Assembly: GCA_020746105.1 (NCBI GenBank)
Contig: CM036620.1
Span: 25,256,604-25,320,603, forward strand
Length of the DNA stretch: 64,000 bases
Direction of reading: 5' to 3'
Origin: Trogon surrucura
Taxonomy: Eukaryota; Chordata; Aves; Trogoniformes; Trogonidae
Under the pieces are notes generated by a model. It was not told where the DNA came from and searched no databases. It worked only from the letters and a program-made list of their open reading frames with translations. The stretch's first letter is position 1; the number at the start of each line of letters is the position of its first letter. Shown here piece after piece: positions 11,372-25,101 of the stretch. The position numbers were made by a program, and so were the translations under genes.

Positions 11372-11399
11372 CATGAAAAGGTCAAAAATCCTTTTCATG
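11372..11399. repeat. 10-bp perfect inverted repeat with 8-nt loop
   Basis: CATGAAAAGG (11372-11381) and CCTTTTCATG (11390-11399) are exact reverse complements around TCAAAAAT. The stem is short for a microRNA precursor and no longer flanking pairing is evident. It sits in a unique stretch without recognised repeats. Confidence 0.85.
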
Positions 11400-12035
11400 T
11401 GAAACCTGTTGTCACCTACATCAAAACTTAGTGGGAAAGATCAAGGGTCTAATAAAAGACTGAAGACCTGTTAGCTGAGGCTTTAATAAAGACCGGGCTT
11501 CCGATCTTATTGTCCTGTAAATAGTGTTTATCACAGTGCGGCCTTTTAATTGGCAGGATAAGCAATGATTTTCAGCATTACTTGCAAGGGCTTTTTATTT
11601 ATAGACATCCCTGAATATTAACGTCTAAAACTGTCATGCGCTGTGTCACATTCTTCCACATAATGCACGTATAAAACAAATAGATCTGCTGTTCAGAGAA
11701 AAGCCAGTGTGTGGTATCTGCACAAGGGTTTCCAAAAATAAGTGGCATTACTAAAATGAATTAAAAATGTAATTACTGTCTCTATAGACATATTTGGCAA
11801 CGTCTGTATGAATGGAGAAAAACTGTAATAAGCCATGAAAGCCATAAGTTAAGTACAGGACAGACAAAATGGGAGACTCGATGTTGTATAATGGGCAAAA
11901 GAAAAACCCAAGGGATGATTTCTTTTAACAGCTGTGTTTTGTAAGTGCTATGCAGCAAGCTGTACTTACTGTAGATAGTCCTGAAGGACCTTAGGCCTTT
12001 CTGTGGAGGCCTGTAATATCTTGTGTGTCTTCTCC

Positions 12036-12051
12036 TTTTTTTTTTTTTTTT
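12036..12051. repeat. T16 homopolymer
   Basis: Sixteen T in a row after TCTTCTCC. There is no linked element. Confidence 0.9.
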
Positions 12052-13238
12052 ATTTGAGAGGCTGGTTTGCTTTTAAAAACTAGACTCAAATAGTTCAGTT
12101 GTCCTAAATACCAGGTACAAACTGCACCACTGGATAAAACCATCAACAAATAAAGGCAAATAGTAAGCTGACAACAGTATTATGCAAAAGAACAAAAATT
12201 TGCAAACATAAATCCAATCAGCAGAAAGGTCTGTAGCTGTGCTGTCTGAATTCTGACTATTTGCCAGCAATGAAGTGTGCATATTCCAAATTTAACAACC
12301 AGATTTGTCAATTCAGGTTCATGTATGACACCCAGGGTAAGAAATAACTCTGGTGCCTCACAGAAAATGCCAACTAGAGCAAAACTAGCATCTAGTCAGT
12401 CAACTAGTTCAGATGTTTCTCATCTTCTGCTCCAGTTCCCTGGACTGCACTGGCATGTCACCTTCGCTGTTAGCAAACTGCGGACAATATTCTCCAGCAC
12501 AAGTTTAACTAACTTTTTTTTAGCTTTAACTAACACTTCCTTGGAGACGTCCTGAGCCCTGACTGGCAGTTAGATTTGTTCCAGAAGCCCATTGCAGCAG
12601 GGAATTTGCATGAATATTGCAGGCTAAGATAGTTTAGTAGACCTGAACTATTCTCCTGCACCCGGCTTCAGCACCTGGTAACATTCTCATGAATGTTAAG
12701 TTTACATTAACTTGTAGCCTAAGGGCTTGTTTTGTGACACTGTGAAACCTCCATATAGTCAAGCAAGCAAAAAAAGCAACCAACCAAATAATAAAAAAAA
12801 AGAACCACAAAAAAATTAGCCTAATATTTACTTGGTTGTAAATGAAAATCAGTATGGTGACACTGCAGTAGGATGATTAAATGTTGTGTCTTCTCCTTAA
12901 TTCTGGCCACTTATTAAAAATAGTGCCTATGTCTTTGCTGTGCATTGAAGAAACAAGGCGAAGCAGTCAAAGGAGCTTTTCATGACTCCAAGTTTGAACA
13001 GGACTTTAGTAAACTCTCCTGCAAGTTAAAAAAGAAAAGTGCACTGGGCTTCTCTGTCCCTGCTTCAGCACAGATGCTTAATGCTCTACAGATGAAAGCT
13101 TTCCCATTGCAGCAAACATAACGTGATGTGAACTCCCTTCAAATAGAAAAGAGCTGTCAGAAGTTTGGATAAATAAGACTTGCTTCAACATCCCAAAATT
13201 TCTTGAATGGAGTTTCTAGCCTATATGTGAAACTTCTT

Positions 13239-13292
13239 AGAATCACAGAATCGTTATGGTTGGAAAAAGACCTTTAAGATCATTCTTGCAGA
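13239..13292 (-). mobile_element. CR1 LINE 3' tail fragment, diverged
   Basis: AGAATCACAGAATCG is followed by GGTTGGAAAAAGACC and a TTTAAGATCAT block. This is the reverse complement of a CR1 3' end of a subfamily different from the ATTCTGTG/CCAACCCC copies. Similarity fades after about 54 bp. It has no coding content. Confidence 0.7.
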
Positions 13293-16200
13293 CCAAAGCA
13301 AAGCAAATTAGGCAGGAATGTAAAGCCATGTTTTATGATCCTGTCGTAGTTACTTGAAGCTTAGTCACTTCAGGAATCTAACATCTTGCACATTATCCAG
13401 CCTCTCTATTCTGTATGACAGCCAGTGCAGTAAAAGCCTATTGAGGCAATGCTTGACTTCAGCCCAGCACTGACAAACACACACTGCACATGAAGGATGT
13501 TCTCATTACTGCAGAGCTATAGGTCGTGCCATTGTAATCACCCTGTTTTAGCAGAGATGTGCTCGCTTGCTTCCCTTCGTCTCTTTCTGATGCATAGAGG
13601 GTTACCTGATGTTAGATTTTTGTTTCCTTCTTTCTTTTCTTTTAGGATAACTTCAAAGCACCTGCCAAGCAGGTTCCTATATCCCAATTAACTCAAGTTC
13701 AGTTGATAAATGCATTGGATCTCAGCTAGTTTGAAAACATTGCTGAGTCATGCCTATACTTTGTTTCTGACCTCTGCTCAGGACTGAAGTCCTGCCCTTC
13801 AGAGGACTCACATAGATTTAGACCAATGATTTGAATACAACTGGGTCGGTATCCAGACGAATGCAAGCAGTAGTGAACTGAATTAAGGGCAGCAGTAGGG
13901 AGCACAGGTTAACATACTACTATAAATGACGTGTGTGGCACGTAAATTCAATGTAAAGACAAGTCAGAGAAGGTCAACTCATCAGAAGAAATAATCCACA
14001 TGCGGTATTAATGACTTGTGGAATAAGAAAAGGGAACATTCTGCTCCATTTACACATTTCTCTCTAACAGTTAAAACTACTGCAACGATACCTTAAAGTG
14101 ATCAATGATTTGTTATTTAAACTCATCTCTCAGTGCCCAAAACACCACTTACTTCCTTATGTCTTCCACTTCTCAGATCCCACAGCTCAGCTCACAATTG
14201 CTTTAATTCACAGTACTTCCTTCCAAGGGGGGCACACAGAGTGGGTTACCAGTTGGATGTCTACTCTGGTGACTACCTGAAGTACAATGCAGTGGTGAAG
14301 GCTGCAATAAATGCAACAGTGAAGGGGGAAAAAAAATAAAATTGTCATTTCTGTCAATGCCTATCTGTTCATCTGGTTAGTATCAGGTTGGGGAAAATTC
14401 TGGATGGAAGATAAAGCTTAATCTCTTCATATACTCTTTCATAGGAATGGTAGCGGTAATACGTGTTACTTTAGGTGTTAATTCAGTGGAATGAAATGGT
14501 TAAAAACAGATGTAAATCACAGGATAACTGGTAAACTACAATGTCACTTCCATCAGTTTACTTACTGAATCTTACATGGTATTACTGAGTTCTGAGTAGT
14601 GATCCGCAAGCAGGTTTGAATATACTTTTAACAAAAATACCGAGACACAAAACTACTAGCAGTATAATACAACATTTATTAATCTCTAATCTATGAAATC
14701 CATTCCTTGGTCCAACAGATAAAAGTTTCAGATAATTTTATTTTGAAGGAAAGTAACTTATCGGTGAATAAATCCTTCATCCTCTTTTTATTGGTTTCAG
14801 TCACAGCTGCTATCACATCTGACCCCTGGAACGTTTTCTGTACCTACAGCAGAATGCTATCTTAAATTGGATATCATGAGATTGCAGAATTACAGTTTTT
14901 GTGAATCAAGTTTAAAATATTTTATTTTTTTTTCCAGAACTGAGCACATCTAAGGCAAAAAGAATATGAGCTCACAACATCCAGAAACAGCAGAACTCAG
15001 TGGATCCAAGCAGTGCCATACTCCTTGCTTCCTGTAACTTTAGCCTTGAAATGACAAGAAATTTTACATATAGTCAACAGCGATACTATATTACTACACT
15101 CAAAAGAATTTGGCAAGTATGAGGAAGGCCATTCAGGGCAATGCTAAGAACTTCTGCCAGAGCTCACAAGCAGCCCAGAAAGTGTCCCTAGGGCTAAAGA
15201 AGGTGGGAAAGGCTTTTGATGATTTCCCAGATCTTTGATGTTAAAGCCACACAGAAATGGATGTGTGTGTTCTCACCTTTAAAGTTACCCAGGAGAGGTG
15301 TTTTTCCTAATAACTCTCAGGGCAGTTCCTGAGACCATCATGTGTGGCACTTTCCCAAATAAAAATTAAAATGAAAGCAACGGCAATGTCAGTAATAAGA
15401 AAGCACTGAAGACAAAATCCGAAAGTCTGTACACATGCTGGGGAACATGCTGTTCAGTGAGGGATTTCAACAGGAAAAAGAAAATTTTGTCAATTGAGGT
15501 ACAGTCACAGCATGGATCAGAGAGGTGATGTCATTGTGTTAAGGTGGGCAGTCCTGCCCAGAGCAGACACAGAGAAAGCGTAAAAAGTCATGATAACGTG
15601 GACATGAGCTAGACCAAAAGATGTTTAGACTCTTTGCTGCCCAATACCAAAAATAAGGCAAAGATTGCAGTTAAGCTCAGAACTTCTCAGTTATAACCTT
15701 TTCTCTGCCCGTACTGTCCGATTTTGCTACCCCAGCTTCTAGTTTCAGCAGGCTTACAGGATCATGTCCATCGTGTGTCTGTGCATGCCTGTCTGCATTT
15801 GCAAGTGTGTTTTTCTAACTCACAGAACAATTTCAACTCAATGGGATGGAACATAAAACGTCTCAAGGATAAATGAAGTTACACAAGTTTAAATACCATA
15901 GGCTGTGTGGAGATGGATGGTCAATGGCCTGACAGGGAGAAGAACAACAGTCTAACCTCCAGCTCACTGGTCATAGGAGAAAAATTTGGCCGAAGCCCAA
16001 GAACCTTACTACACTAAGTTTACTTATTTTGAAGCATAGCCACAAATTAAAAACAGACTCCCCAAAGGCTCTTGTTCATGTATGAGGGACTGCACTTGAG
16101 GCTCAACAGTGCAAACTGTGAACACTCAAAAGAACAAGGCTTTGGGCTCTAGGGAACTGTTAAAGTTTGATAAAACTTTGCCCAGGTAAGGAAGGAGCTG

Positions 16201-17249
16201 AATAATTTGGTCACCATTTAATTTCTTTTATACATGATCGTTGCCTTCATACACTTGCCTTGGAGCAAAAAACAACCCCAAAAACAGGCTTTTATTAAGG
16301 ATTAACAAGTCATGAACCCACTGAAAATCCTAGCAAAATTTCCTGTGACTGGAATTTCACCCAATGAATCAGTAGGATAGTAATCCATGGGCAAAATTTA
16401 TTTCTACTTTAACACAAATGTAACTACTGTTGCTTCATAATTAAATAATATAAGGTTGCTGGAGAAAAAAATCCACAAAAAAATGATTGAGGTTTTTAAT
16501 TCTGAACTGTAGATTATTTGATGTCAAAGACAAATTATGGTTCTTCAGGCTTAGATGACATATATAATGCTATGGGATAATAATTAATTCCTTTCTGTTT
16601 GAACCAGATTCAATATGAAATAAAAGCTCGCTTCAAAACAGTCAGTGTGATAAGATGATCTAGCCAGAAACACCTCGCTCTTCAAATCCATTTTTTTCTA
16701 CCGATGAAAGTTTGTTGTAGACTTACATGCTATAGTTAGAAAGTGTAATCTTGTATTTGAGAGATGGAATATGTTCCAGACCTACTTACAACACTGAGGG
16801 TTATGGCTCATGCTTGTTTCATCTGAAAACCCAGCTTTGACAAAAGGAAAATAGAGGCAAGTAAATGAGTGAGATCCTATGCAATCTACACTTTCAGAGG
16901 GGGGAAGGCAAGATTAAATACATTTTTAGTTGCAGAATCTGTGTTGCCAAGTCACTTTGTGCACTGTAACAGCTTTCCTTGCTCACCTATTGCCTAAGTG
17001 TTTGAATTCTCACCACAGCGCAGCTGGGGAAGCTCCTAATGTCAGCCTGCAAGATGATATAACAACTATGGGGCTTTAACTGAGGCTTAATTTAGGATGT
17101 AACCTGTTCTCTAGATTACACACAAGTCTGTTGGCCTCATTTCAAGGTGATATGCAAAAGGACACCGGTTATAAAAAAGCAGTTACAGGGCTACATATTA
17201 AAATGACTAAGACTGTGTATCCCCACGACAGACTGAAAAGATCACTTGG
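13293..17249. other. 4 kb unique DNA, nothing recognised
   Basis: I see no CR1, no long repeat and no credible exon. Open frames are all below 70 codons (for example 13497-13691, and two overlapping frames in different phases at 14098-14339), which is the chance level for AT-rich DNA. Confidence 0.5.
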
Positions 17250-17485
17250 TCACAGAATGTCAGGGGTTGGAATGGACCTCTGGACATCATCTAGTCCAAC
17301 CCTCCTGCCAGAGCAGGTTCACCTAGAGCAGGCTGCACAGGAATGCGTCCAGCCAGGTTTTGAATGCCTCCAGAGATGGAGGCAGTCTGTTCCAGTGCTT
17401 TACCACCCTCCAAGTAAAGAAGCTCCTCCTCATGTTTAGATGGAACTTCCTATATTCAAGTTTGTGCCCGGTACCTCTTGTCTTA
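17250..17485 (-). mobile_element. CR1 LINE, 5'-truncated, internally deleted
   Basis: The plus strand begins TCACAGAATGTCAGGGG with ATCATCTAGTCCAACCC, so the element lies on the minus strand. It covers the 3' UTR and the end of the RT frame (complement of the LDAFLC and TVRV regions). Compared with 24685-25101, about 24 nt are missing near 17383, where GAGATGGAG joins directly to GCAGTCTGTTCC. Only about one octamer of the tail remains. The 5' truncation is near CCTCTTGTCTT at 17485. Confidence 0.9.
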
Positions 17486-20400
17486 AAGACATTCTGTTCC
17501 CTGCAATCAAATCAGGATCTCTGTGTTATATTCTGGGCTCCCACTGCTTAGGCTAAGCTACTTGATTGCTATGCTTCAATTGCAAATAGAAAGTTAGCTA
17601 AAAATTCAGGATAATAATCAATGTTAACAAAAATGATACTTTGCTGATCAGCCCTGGGATGTTCACGTTAAAGTTGCCAGCACCAAAACCAAATAGGAGC
17701 TGTAGTACTAATACTATCTAATGAACACTGGTGCTTTAGAAAACAAGTTTTACTATCTTTACAGTTAAGCTACCACTGGGATTGTCTAAGAGAAGAAAAG
17801 CTAAGGGCATATGAGGCTCAGAGCTAGCCAGTGTACACAGCATATGAGACCATGTGACAAGCTCTTCCAAACTGTAGTCTTCGAAAGAGCAGTGTTACCC
17901 TAAATAAGCACACCCAAATTCAGAGGCAGGTCAAGAGTGAAATATTCCAGCATTTTTCAACCAGTAGTAAGTTTGATCATCAAGCATATTCTTTCCCACT
18001 CCCTCTCTCAGGCCACTCTAACTGTTGCAGTGAACGATACAGACAGGTTACAAAGCTTTTCACTGGAGTGGTAGCATTGGTAAAGATATTTGATTTCTAA
18101 AAACACACAAGAGTTCTTCCTAATATCAAGTGGATGGGATGACTAGGCCAGGTGCCAGACTTCAGAGATTTATGTCTTTTCCTCACCCACAGACAGCAAG
18201 AGCTTATGTAGCCGTCCCCTCGCAATGACCCGCTCATTTGTCTCACCAGTTGTGGCCAAGAGGTTTCTTCCAAGAGGGAGAACATAGCTCATACTCAATT
18301 CGCAATTGACAGTGGCCCTCTCAGATATTTTGATGAACAAGAGCACTTGTCGTGATCATGGCTCTTGATTAAAAGCAATTCAGCAATAAGAACAAAGCTG
18401 ACAGCATTAATTTGTTTCATGCGAGCCAGCCCAAAGCTTATCTTCAATTTCTCCCACACTGGACAGACTTAAACTGGCAAGAAAGCAATAAATGTCTACA
18501 CTTTAAAATGCCCAACCCACCTAACTTTATGCCAAAGAACACATTTTATTTGTCTGTAATTATTTATTTTTTAAAAAGCGATACTACAGATTCTGAAATG
18601 CTGATCTTCCTTCCCTTGATCTATTTTCTACTTTCTGACAGCACAATATCTCTGAAGTAGTTCAGATAGGGAAAGAATAAAGTAAATGGCTTGAAAATTA
18701 TTTTTTTATATATATTTTTTTTTAATCTTGTCATCACATCAGGAGTTCTAATAATCACATTCCAGATGCAAAATAATTAGGTCTACAGCTTTTTTTAAGC
18801 TGGGGGATAACTGAAGTGATGACAACCCAAATCTCTTCAATTATAAGAAAAAGGTGGACATATCAACTCAGGGAGAGCTGGATCCCTTGCTAGACTGAGT
18901 ATTATTCTGGCATATTCACATGGCCTAAAGAATTCACCTTCAGCTGTCAGCACAGGTTCCACACAGTTAGAAGAAGTTTAGTCAGAAAAACTAATAATTC
19001 CTGTATGTGTACTGGGTGAAAGATGCCATAAAGGAACTTGAGAACTCAAGCAAAGCAATTATCGAGTGAAAGGAAAAAAAGAATCTCTTTCCTCTAGTCT
19101 AAAAACCAAAATGACACTAGCAGAATCAATTGGTACTAGTGGAATCAATCAAGGTCTTCTATAATGTTTGTCTTAATTCTCAGTCTTGCACATGCAGTGC
19201 CTGCAAAAGAGCCTGAAGTTTCAAGAAAATTAACTCATTTTGTTTCATTCAAGAAAACTGTTTTCCCTAAGGCTCTACTGAATCCTTTTTCACTCTCCCT
19301 CCCCCTTGCCTCCTCATCTAGGTAGCCACAAGTTCCCTGGCTTATTCTCTGCCATGTGTATGAGATCCCCCACCCTCACTCTAAAACTAATCAAAACCAG
19401 CAAGTTACTCTTAACAATCTCCCAGTCCATTAAGGTCATTTCTGATGTCATTAAGATAGTGCTTCTTTATTACTGCCCTCAAAGCATCAGTGCTGATAAA
19501 GACTGAGCCAAAGGAGGCAGAAAGTGATTCCTCCCCTTCACGTTAACAGAGATTGGCAAAGGAACAGAACTAGACTCAGGGCACAGCTGCCTGGCCTGGA
19601 ATGCTGCAAATAGGAAAAGAGGCTTCTTTTCTTTCCTAGAGCTGGCACTGCCTGAGCCTCAATGGTGTAATCAGTAAGGAAAAAACAAAAAAAGACACAC
19701 ACACACCCCCCCCCCCCCCCCCAATACTAAAAATGTTCCTCTTCAAACCAAACAAAATTAACAGGAAACATTAGTAACTTTATCTGTGTAAAGAAATTAA
19801 GTCTGATCACTCAATTAAAAATAAATCAGATAATGCACTCCAAACTGATTCCAGTGAATTAGTACTCAGGAGTTTCCGATTAATTGCTGCCAGCCAGCCA
19901 GAAAACATGTCTTCTGTAGTGTTAATTTTTGTTCAAAAAGAAAATTACACTTCCAAGGAAAACATTTCTTGTACCTTTAGTACTGTTATCGGAAGTGTCT
20001 TATTACACAAGGTTAAAACAACTGGCATTCTGCACTGCAGAGGCAGATCAGATGAGTGAGAGGAGTTGCAGGAGAAGAGGGAAGTGAAAAAACTATCATC
20101 TCCTTATCTTGGTATTAAAGCACGAAAAGCAATTGAAATTTTAATCATGTCATCTTTCAAAAAAAAATATACTGTGGGGGGGAACCTTTAAGAGGTGCAA
20201 ATTATTTTTTTTTTCATGATAGAGATTACATCACCTACTTGGATGGACAAAGAAACAACACAGAATTTTCACCACACTTCAAAATATAGCTATAATCTAC
20301 AAACACCATTACACTTGTCTACAACATCTCAAGACAATAACATTCACGTTACCCCTTTGCAGAAAAAAAGGAGAATGCTGGATAATGTCACCACAAAGGA

Positions 20401-23400
20401 CATAAAGAGTCTGTGGTGCCTGAAGGCTGGTGTAGAGCTGGATCTAAGCTGTAGCCAGAAGCAGCCCACTGCAGAGCCGAGTTCTTAGTGTGCAGCAAAT
20501 ACAAGTGCCTCACTGCTGAGGTTCATTCAACAAACAAGAGTCAGTGAGGACCCTTCCTGGTTAGAAGAAAAGGCCTGATCAAAAGTAGAGGCAGAAAAAT
20601 CTTAGTCCTTCTGGGATAGCTAGGAAACCAGCTACTGAAAACAAGGTGTGCCTTTACAGCAATATAGTTTTAAGTACTCAGATCCACTGACTGTCCTGGC
20701 AGGAAAAGAAATCCTCTGGCAGAGCTAAACAAAAGATTTTCTATTCTTTCTTTGATATTAACAACACATTACACGGCTATGGTGCTTTATTCTGTCCATA
20801 AAACGACTTGCAACATTAGCTAATTCACAAGGTTGTCCATTGTTGCGCAGCCAACTTCTGCAGGTACATGGCTGGACTGCATTAAAGGGATAATCTCTCA
20901 GCAGTGCTAGTACTCATATCCTCCAACACATCCTCACTCTATAATCAAAATATGCAATACCATAATAGTTATCTAGTTTGTAATTGTTACATTTCACCCC
21001 TGGCCCAGTGGCAAATACATGCCTTTTGCATGTACCCATTTTTCTTAAGTCACGAATTCAGAACGGGCAAGTTGGTTTTACCAGATGTGCTCCTTACCTT
21101 GTAAACATATATAATTCATCCCAGGAAGTACTGTGCTACTTGTGGTAAATACTGTGTGCAACTGCAAACCATCCTGCACTGCACACGTGTGCACAAAACG
21201 TTTTCATTAAGTACCTGTTCACACAAATGAAACCCTATCAAAAGGGTTCAAAATGCAAGCAAATATCCCTGGGGGGAAAAGAATTTAAAAAAAAGAGTCT
21301 GTGAACACAGTACCTGCAAAATTATTCTGGAGCTTGATGGAAAGCTTTTGGGTTCTCCTTCCATCAATTCCTGAAGGCATTATCTTCAATCTGAGGAGCA
21401 AGCCACAGATTTGACACATGGCCACAGGAACTGGGTGTCAGAAAGATCGTGCAGAATCACTATGGCTGTGAATGGCTTCTTAGAATTTTTAGGAAGGAGA
21501 AAAGCAATTCTGGATCAAAACTGCCATAGGTCTTCCTCTAAATGAAGGAAGAAGAATGTAGAGTGCCTGTATAAGTGATAGATGCTGAACTCCTGACCAC
21601 ACTTCTGTCACACTGGCAGACAACGTTTGCTTCAACATAGTTGCTGCAGATTTACACTAGAGTAAAAGGCAAGAAGTGAGCTCAAATGGTGAATACAGAG
21701 AAAAAGAGCAAATTTGTTTCTCTTTCAGCTTCACACCTTAACTGCTTCATCAAAGCGAATGTCCCAATCTCTACAGTCATCCAAAGCCACCATTCTGGAC
21801 CCAAGAAAGGTTCCACAATTTCCCCTTCTCCTCAAACACTCAGCCGTCAGCTCAAGTCAGTCATTCCTTTCAAAAACCAGAGTTTTTCCATGTCGAACGA
21901 TAACGCTGCAACAGATCTAGGACCCACACACATCTACACTTCATCAGCAAGCAACAAAAGCAACGAAAAATACCTCTGCATTACCAAGGTATAATCTGAA
22001 AAGAATTAAATAATTTTATACTTGGAAAAGATAAGTATTTACAAAAATCTGCAAATATTTGAAAACACATGGTGTTGGCAGAAGATTGCTTTATGTATTT
22101 CAGCTGTTTGTTTTATTCAATAAAGCATGCCAGTCAATCAAAAAAAGGCCTAAGAAATCCCACCCATCTGATAAACAATCACAGACAATAAAAAGCTTCA
22201 AAACAAGTCTCTTATTCCTTACGTATCATTCTCACATGCAAGTCCAGTTTCAGACAGTGGAATGCAGTTCTACAACATTTTGCTGTCTTCTGTACCATTC
22301 ATTGCTAATAATGGTGGAAAGGGATATTTGGATTTCAGTTATGACTTTTTAGTTTTTCAATAAAGCTTTTGATTTGCACATTTAAACATGAAGTCATCAT
22401 AAACTTGCAAGTTGTTAGCTGAGAATTAAGCACATGAGAAGTGTTTCCTTATGCAATTGGACAAGGCTCCTTTCTTAAAGATTTTGAATGCATTTTCTCA
22501 GTTCTCATGTCGAAACGGGGCATACCAGCTTTTACCCTTATCTCTAGACCTATAGCACTCAAGGCATCATATAACATCCAGTGAAAAATGTTAGCTTTGG
22601 CCAGACTATTATGGCTATGCACATACTTTACAAGACACTAAAGTGGATCTTATCAGTTAGTAAAGCAAGAACCCTGGAGGCTCAGTATTACTGGGAACGT
22701 ATTTGCAAATGTTTAAGCATGTAGAGCTCAAAGCAGGATCCTTAAGAATTGAAGACAGATGTTCTCCTACCTAAAAGCCAACAGAGAGACCAAATTACTG
22801 ACAGATGATACCCTTGAAAGCCATAGTAAATAAGGGATGACTGTTCACCAGGAGTGCAGCAACCAGAGGAAATAGGTTAACCGGTTTGCACATCAGCCGG
22901 TCTTAAAAGTACCATCTATTAATTCCCATGATTAAATTCAGATACTTCTTGTGGAGATAACACAGCTGAACACCAGATTTCTACACTGAAAATATCCTAA
23001 AATGCTTTTGGAAATCTACACATTGTTTGAAAAGGTCACTGTAATGTAGAGCAGTGAGGCAACTGTGCCTGCAGTTGGTGAAAAACAGCTGAACAAAGAA
23101 TGGCTTCTTCATATGCTCAGGTGCTTTCCACAGCAAGATTTCTTAAGAAAAGTCAAACAAAACTTTAGTTGAATTTGCCTTAAACATAGCACTTCTACTG
23201 TTTTGCTTTGTAGGAGAAGTGTCTTCTGGAGAGGAAAAAAAAATTCTCTCTTAACTGCTCATTGGTTGTGCAGAAATCTGAAAAGGTCAGAACCTCAGCC
23301 GCGATTACTGGCTGGCTGGCCAGGCGTGTTGACGCTGCAGGCTGCATTGCAGACCCAGACAGAGATAAAGCCAGTTACTGAGCTCGTTTGGACATCAAAA

Positions 23401-24684
23401 ACAATCTCACCAGAGCAGCAAAGACCTCGGCATGATCTCATTTACTCAGACGGCCTTTGTTTTCTAATATGTGTTTGATGTTTTTTACAGTATTCAAAGG
23501 AGCACAACAATAATGAGAAAATAGTATCCCATAGCCTTTTTTCTCCTCATGATGACATTTTAAAGAATACACTGATAATATGACTTTACAATTAGAGAAC
23601 CATTAGGTCCAGTTCTGAAGTTCTCTCTTCATTTCTGGTCAAGAAAACAGAGCAATTTCTGAGGTCTGAGGCATAATGAGTTCAATTCAGCCCTTCTATT
23701 TTTTTAAAAAATAAAATACGCTAAACACAAAAACAAGAACAACAAAAGGTTGAGTTGCAAAAGGCTGGCACAAAACTTGATTTTTCTCTCCAGGAATATA
23801 CATTAAAGCATATGCAAAAGCACATGCAAGTCAGTTATTCATGAATCCTTGCTGTTTATTTGACTCACCTGGAAACAATAACATGAGGGGAAACTTGGTA
23901 CAAAACAATGCTTTCTTTCTGCTCATTCTTTCCACATATCCCTTCTGCGAAAAGAACAGGTGGTGCTGCTCTCCCGGATGTCACTGAAAAGCTGGGCTCT
24001 GCAGAAATAGTGCTTCCCAGAAAGGACTGGCTGAAGCTTGAGCAAGAAAATAGCTATCCGGTAGGAAGCCCTCCAAAATCAGGGATATGAATGTGGATAA
24101 CTTTGAAGGATAAAAAGGCAAGAAACATAGGCTGGTGTAGCCTGTGGTAAAACCCATGGATTTAAAAGCACGCTTTAGTTCTAACAATAATGCAGCTGGC
24201 TGTAAGGGCTGCACCTATGCACATATTCAGCACACTCAGTCATCATCAGGACGGTAACAGTTGCTCCACAGCCTATTTCTGCCCAGGTGAGATTCCTAGT
24301 GGACAGATAAAGGATACCTGCAAGGCAGTCCTGACCTCACATAGACATCATCATCAGCTGACTTACAGGAACTCCCTGATGGAGAAATCTAGTTCTCCCT
24401 CTGTATCATGCTCAGATTTATTTATTAGTGAATGAGACACTTTTTGTAGATGCTCAAGATACACTTTCATAACATAATATGTTTTCATAAAATGTTTTGT
24501 ACATAGCTTGAGATAGTCGATAGACCACAGAATGATCATGTAGGTCCACAGGCAGCTGAATTACAATAATTCACTAGAAAACAGCTCAGGGAATCTTACC
24601 TGATCCAGGTGAAGAAGCTGTCACAAAGATGTTTGTGATGGAAACCCCCGTCACAATCTAGATAGTGAATGACCAACCTGGTAC
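17486..24684. other. 7.2 kb unique DNA, no gene recognised
   Basis: No exon or transposon can be supported. Small features are a T/AT-rich tract at about 18695-18725, an imperfect 19-bp tandem pair at 19116-19153 (ACTAG..GAATCAAT units) and the (AC)6-C16 tract at 19696-19722. Open frames at 20195-20488, 21686-21994 and 22059-22352 (97-102 codons) are compositionally ordinary and match no family I know. Confidence 0.45.
19696..19722. repeat. (AC)6 microsatellite joined to C16
   Basis: A short AC dinucleotide run passes directly into sixteen C (19707-19722). The poly-C/poly-G strand pair can form quadruplex or i-motif-like structures and is often length-variable or misread in sequencing. Confidence 0.9.
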
Positions 24685-25101
24685 TCACAGAATCACAGAA
24701 CATTAGGGGCTGGAAGGGACCTCAAAAAATCATCTAGTCCAGCCTCCCTGCCAGAGCAGGATCACCTACAGCAGATCGCAAAGGAACGTGTCAAGGCTGG
24801 TTTTGAATGTCTCCAGAGAAGGAGACTCCACAACCTCCCTGGGCAGCCTGTTCCAGGGTTCTGTCACTCTCACTGTGAAAAAGTTGTTCCTAATGTTTTT
24901 GTGGAACCTCCTATGCTCTAGCTTGAACTCATTGCCCCTTGTCCTGTCTTTGGACATCACTGAGAAGAGCCTGGCTCCATCCTCCTGACACTCCCCCTTG
25001 ACATATTTATAAACATTAATGAGGTCACCCCTCAGTCTCCTCTTCTCCAAGCTAAACAGACCCAGCTCCTTCAGCCTTTCCTCATAAGGGAGATGTTCCA
25101 T
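24685..25101 (-). mobile_element. CR1 LINE, 5'-truncated, well preserved
   Basis: The plus strand starts with two octamers (TCACAGAA, TCACAGAA) and ACATTAGGGGCTGG, followed by the complement of the CR1 3' UTR and RT C-terminus. The reading frame is open on the minus strand from the 5' truncation (about 25101) to the natural stop, giving 111 codons without a break. This makes it one of the least damaged fragments here. The truncation point is next to CATGCAATGG. Confidence 0.95.
24766..25101 (-). pseudogene. CR1 reverse transcriptase, C-terminal 111 codons
   Basis: The frame reads [16 protein letters not shown] at the start and ends [15 protein letters not shown]. It matches the C-terminus of the copies at 33235-33579 and 7102-7449. 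It lacks the endonuclease and all RT palm motifs because of the 5' truncation, so it is a dead fragment. The initial methionine is only the first codon present near the truncation. Confidence 0.92.

Larger units (their letters stand above)
7539..13238. other. 5.7 kb unique DNA, no gene proven; two unexplained open frames
   Basis: A GC-richer patch at about 7860-8260 carries the longest non-CR1 open frame in the window, 7890-8480 plus (196 codons). Its second half runs into T-rich DNA and encodes a phenylalanine-rich stretch, and I recognise no domain. A second frame at 10166-10561 plus (131 codons) has no detectable family either. Other structure: T11/A10 palindrome at 7733-7753, T-rich tract at 8290-8319, A-rich tract at 9378-9402, 10-bp hairpin at 11372-11399, T16 at 12036-12051 and an A/C-rich tract at about 12760-12817. 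The part 11200-11700 has the look of a possible conserved non-coding element, which is only an impression. Confidence 0.45.

Noticed and set aside
21686..22352. Open frames of 97-102 codons as possible exons
   Set aside because: Serine/lysine-rich chance-like composition, no domain, and no convincing splice signals.
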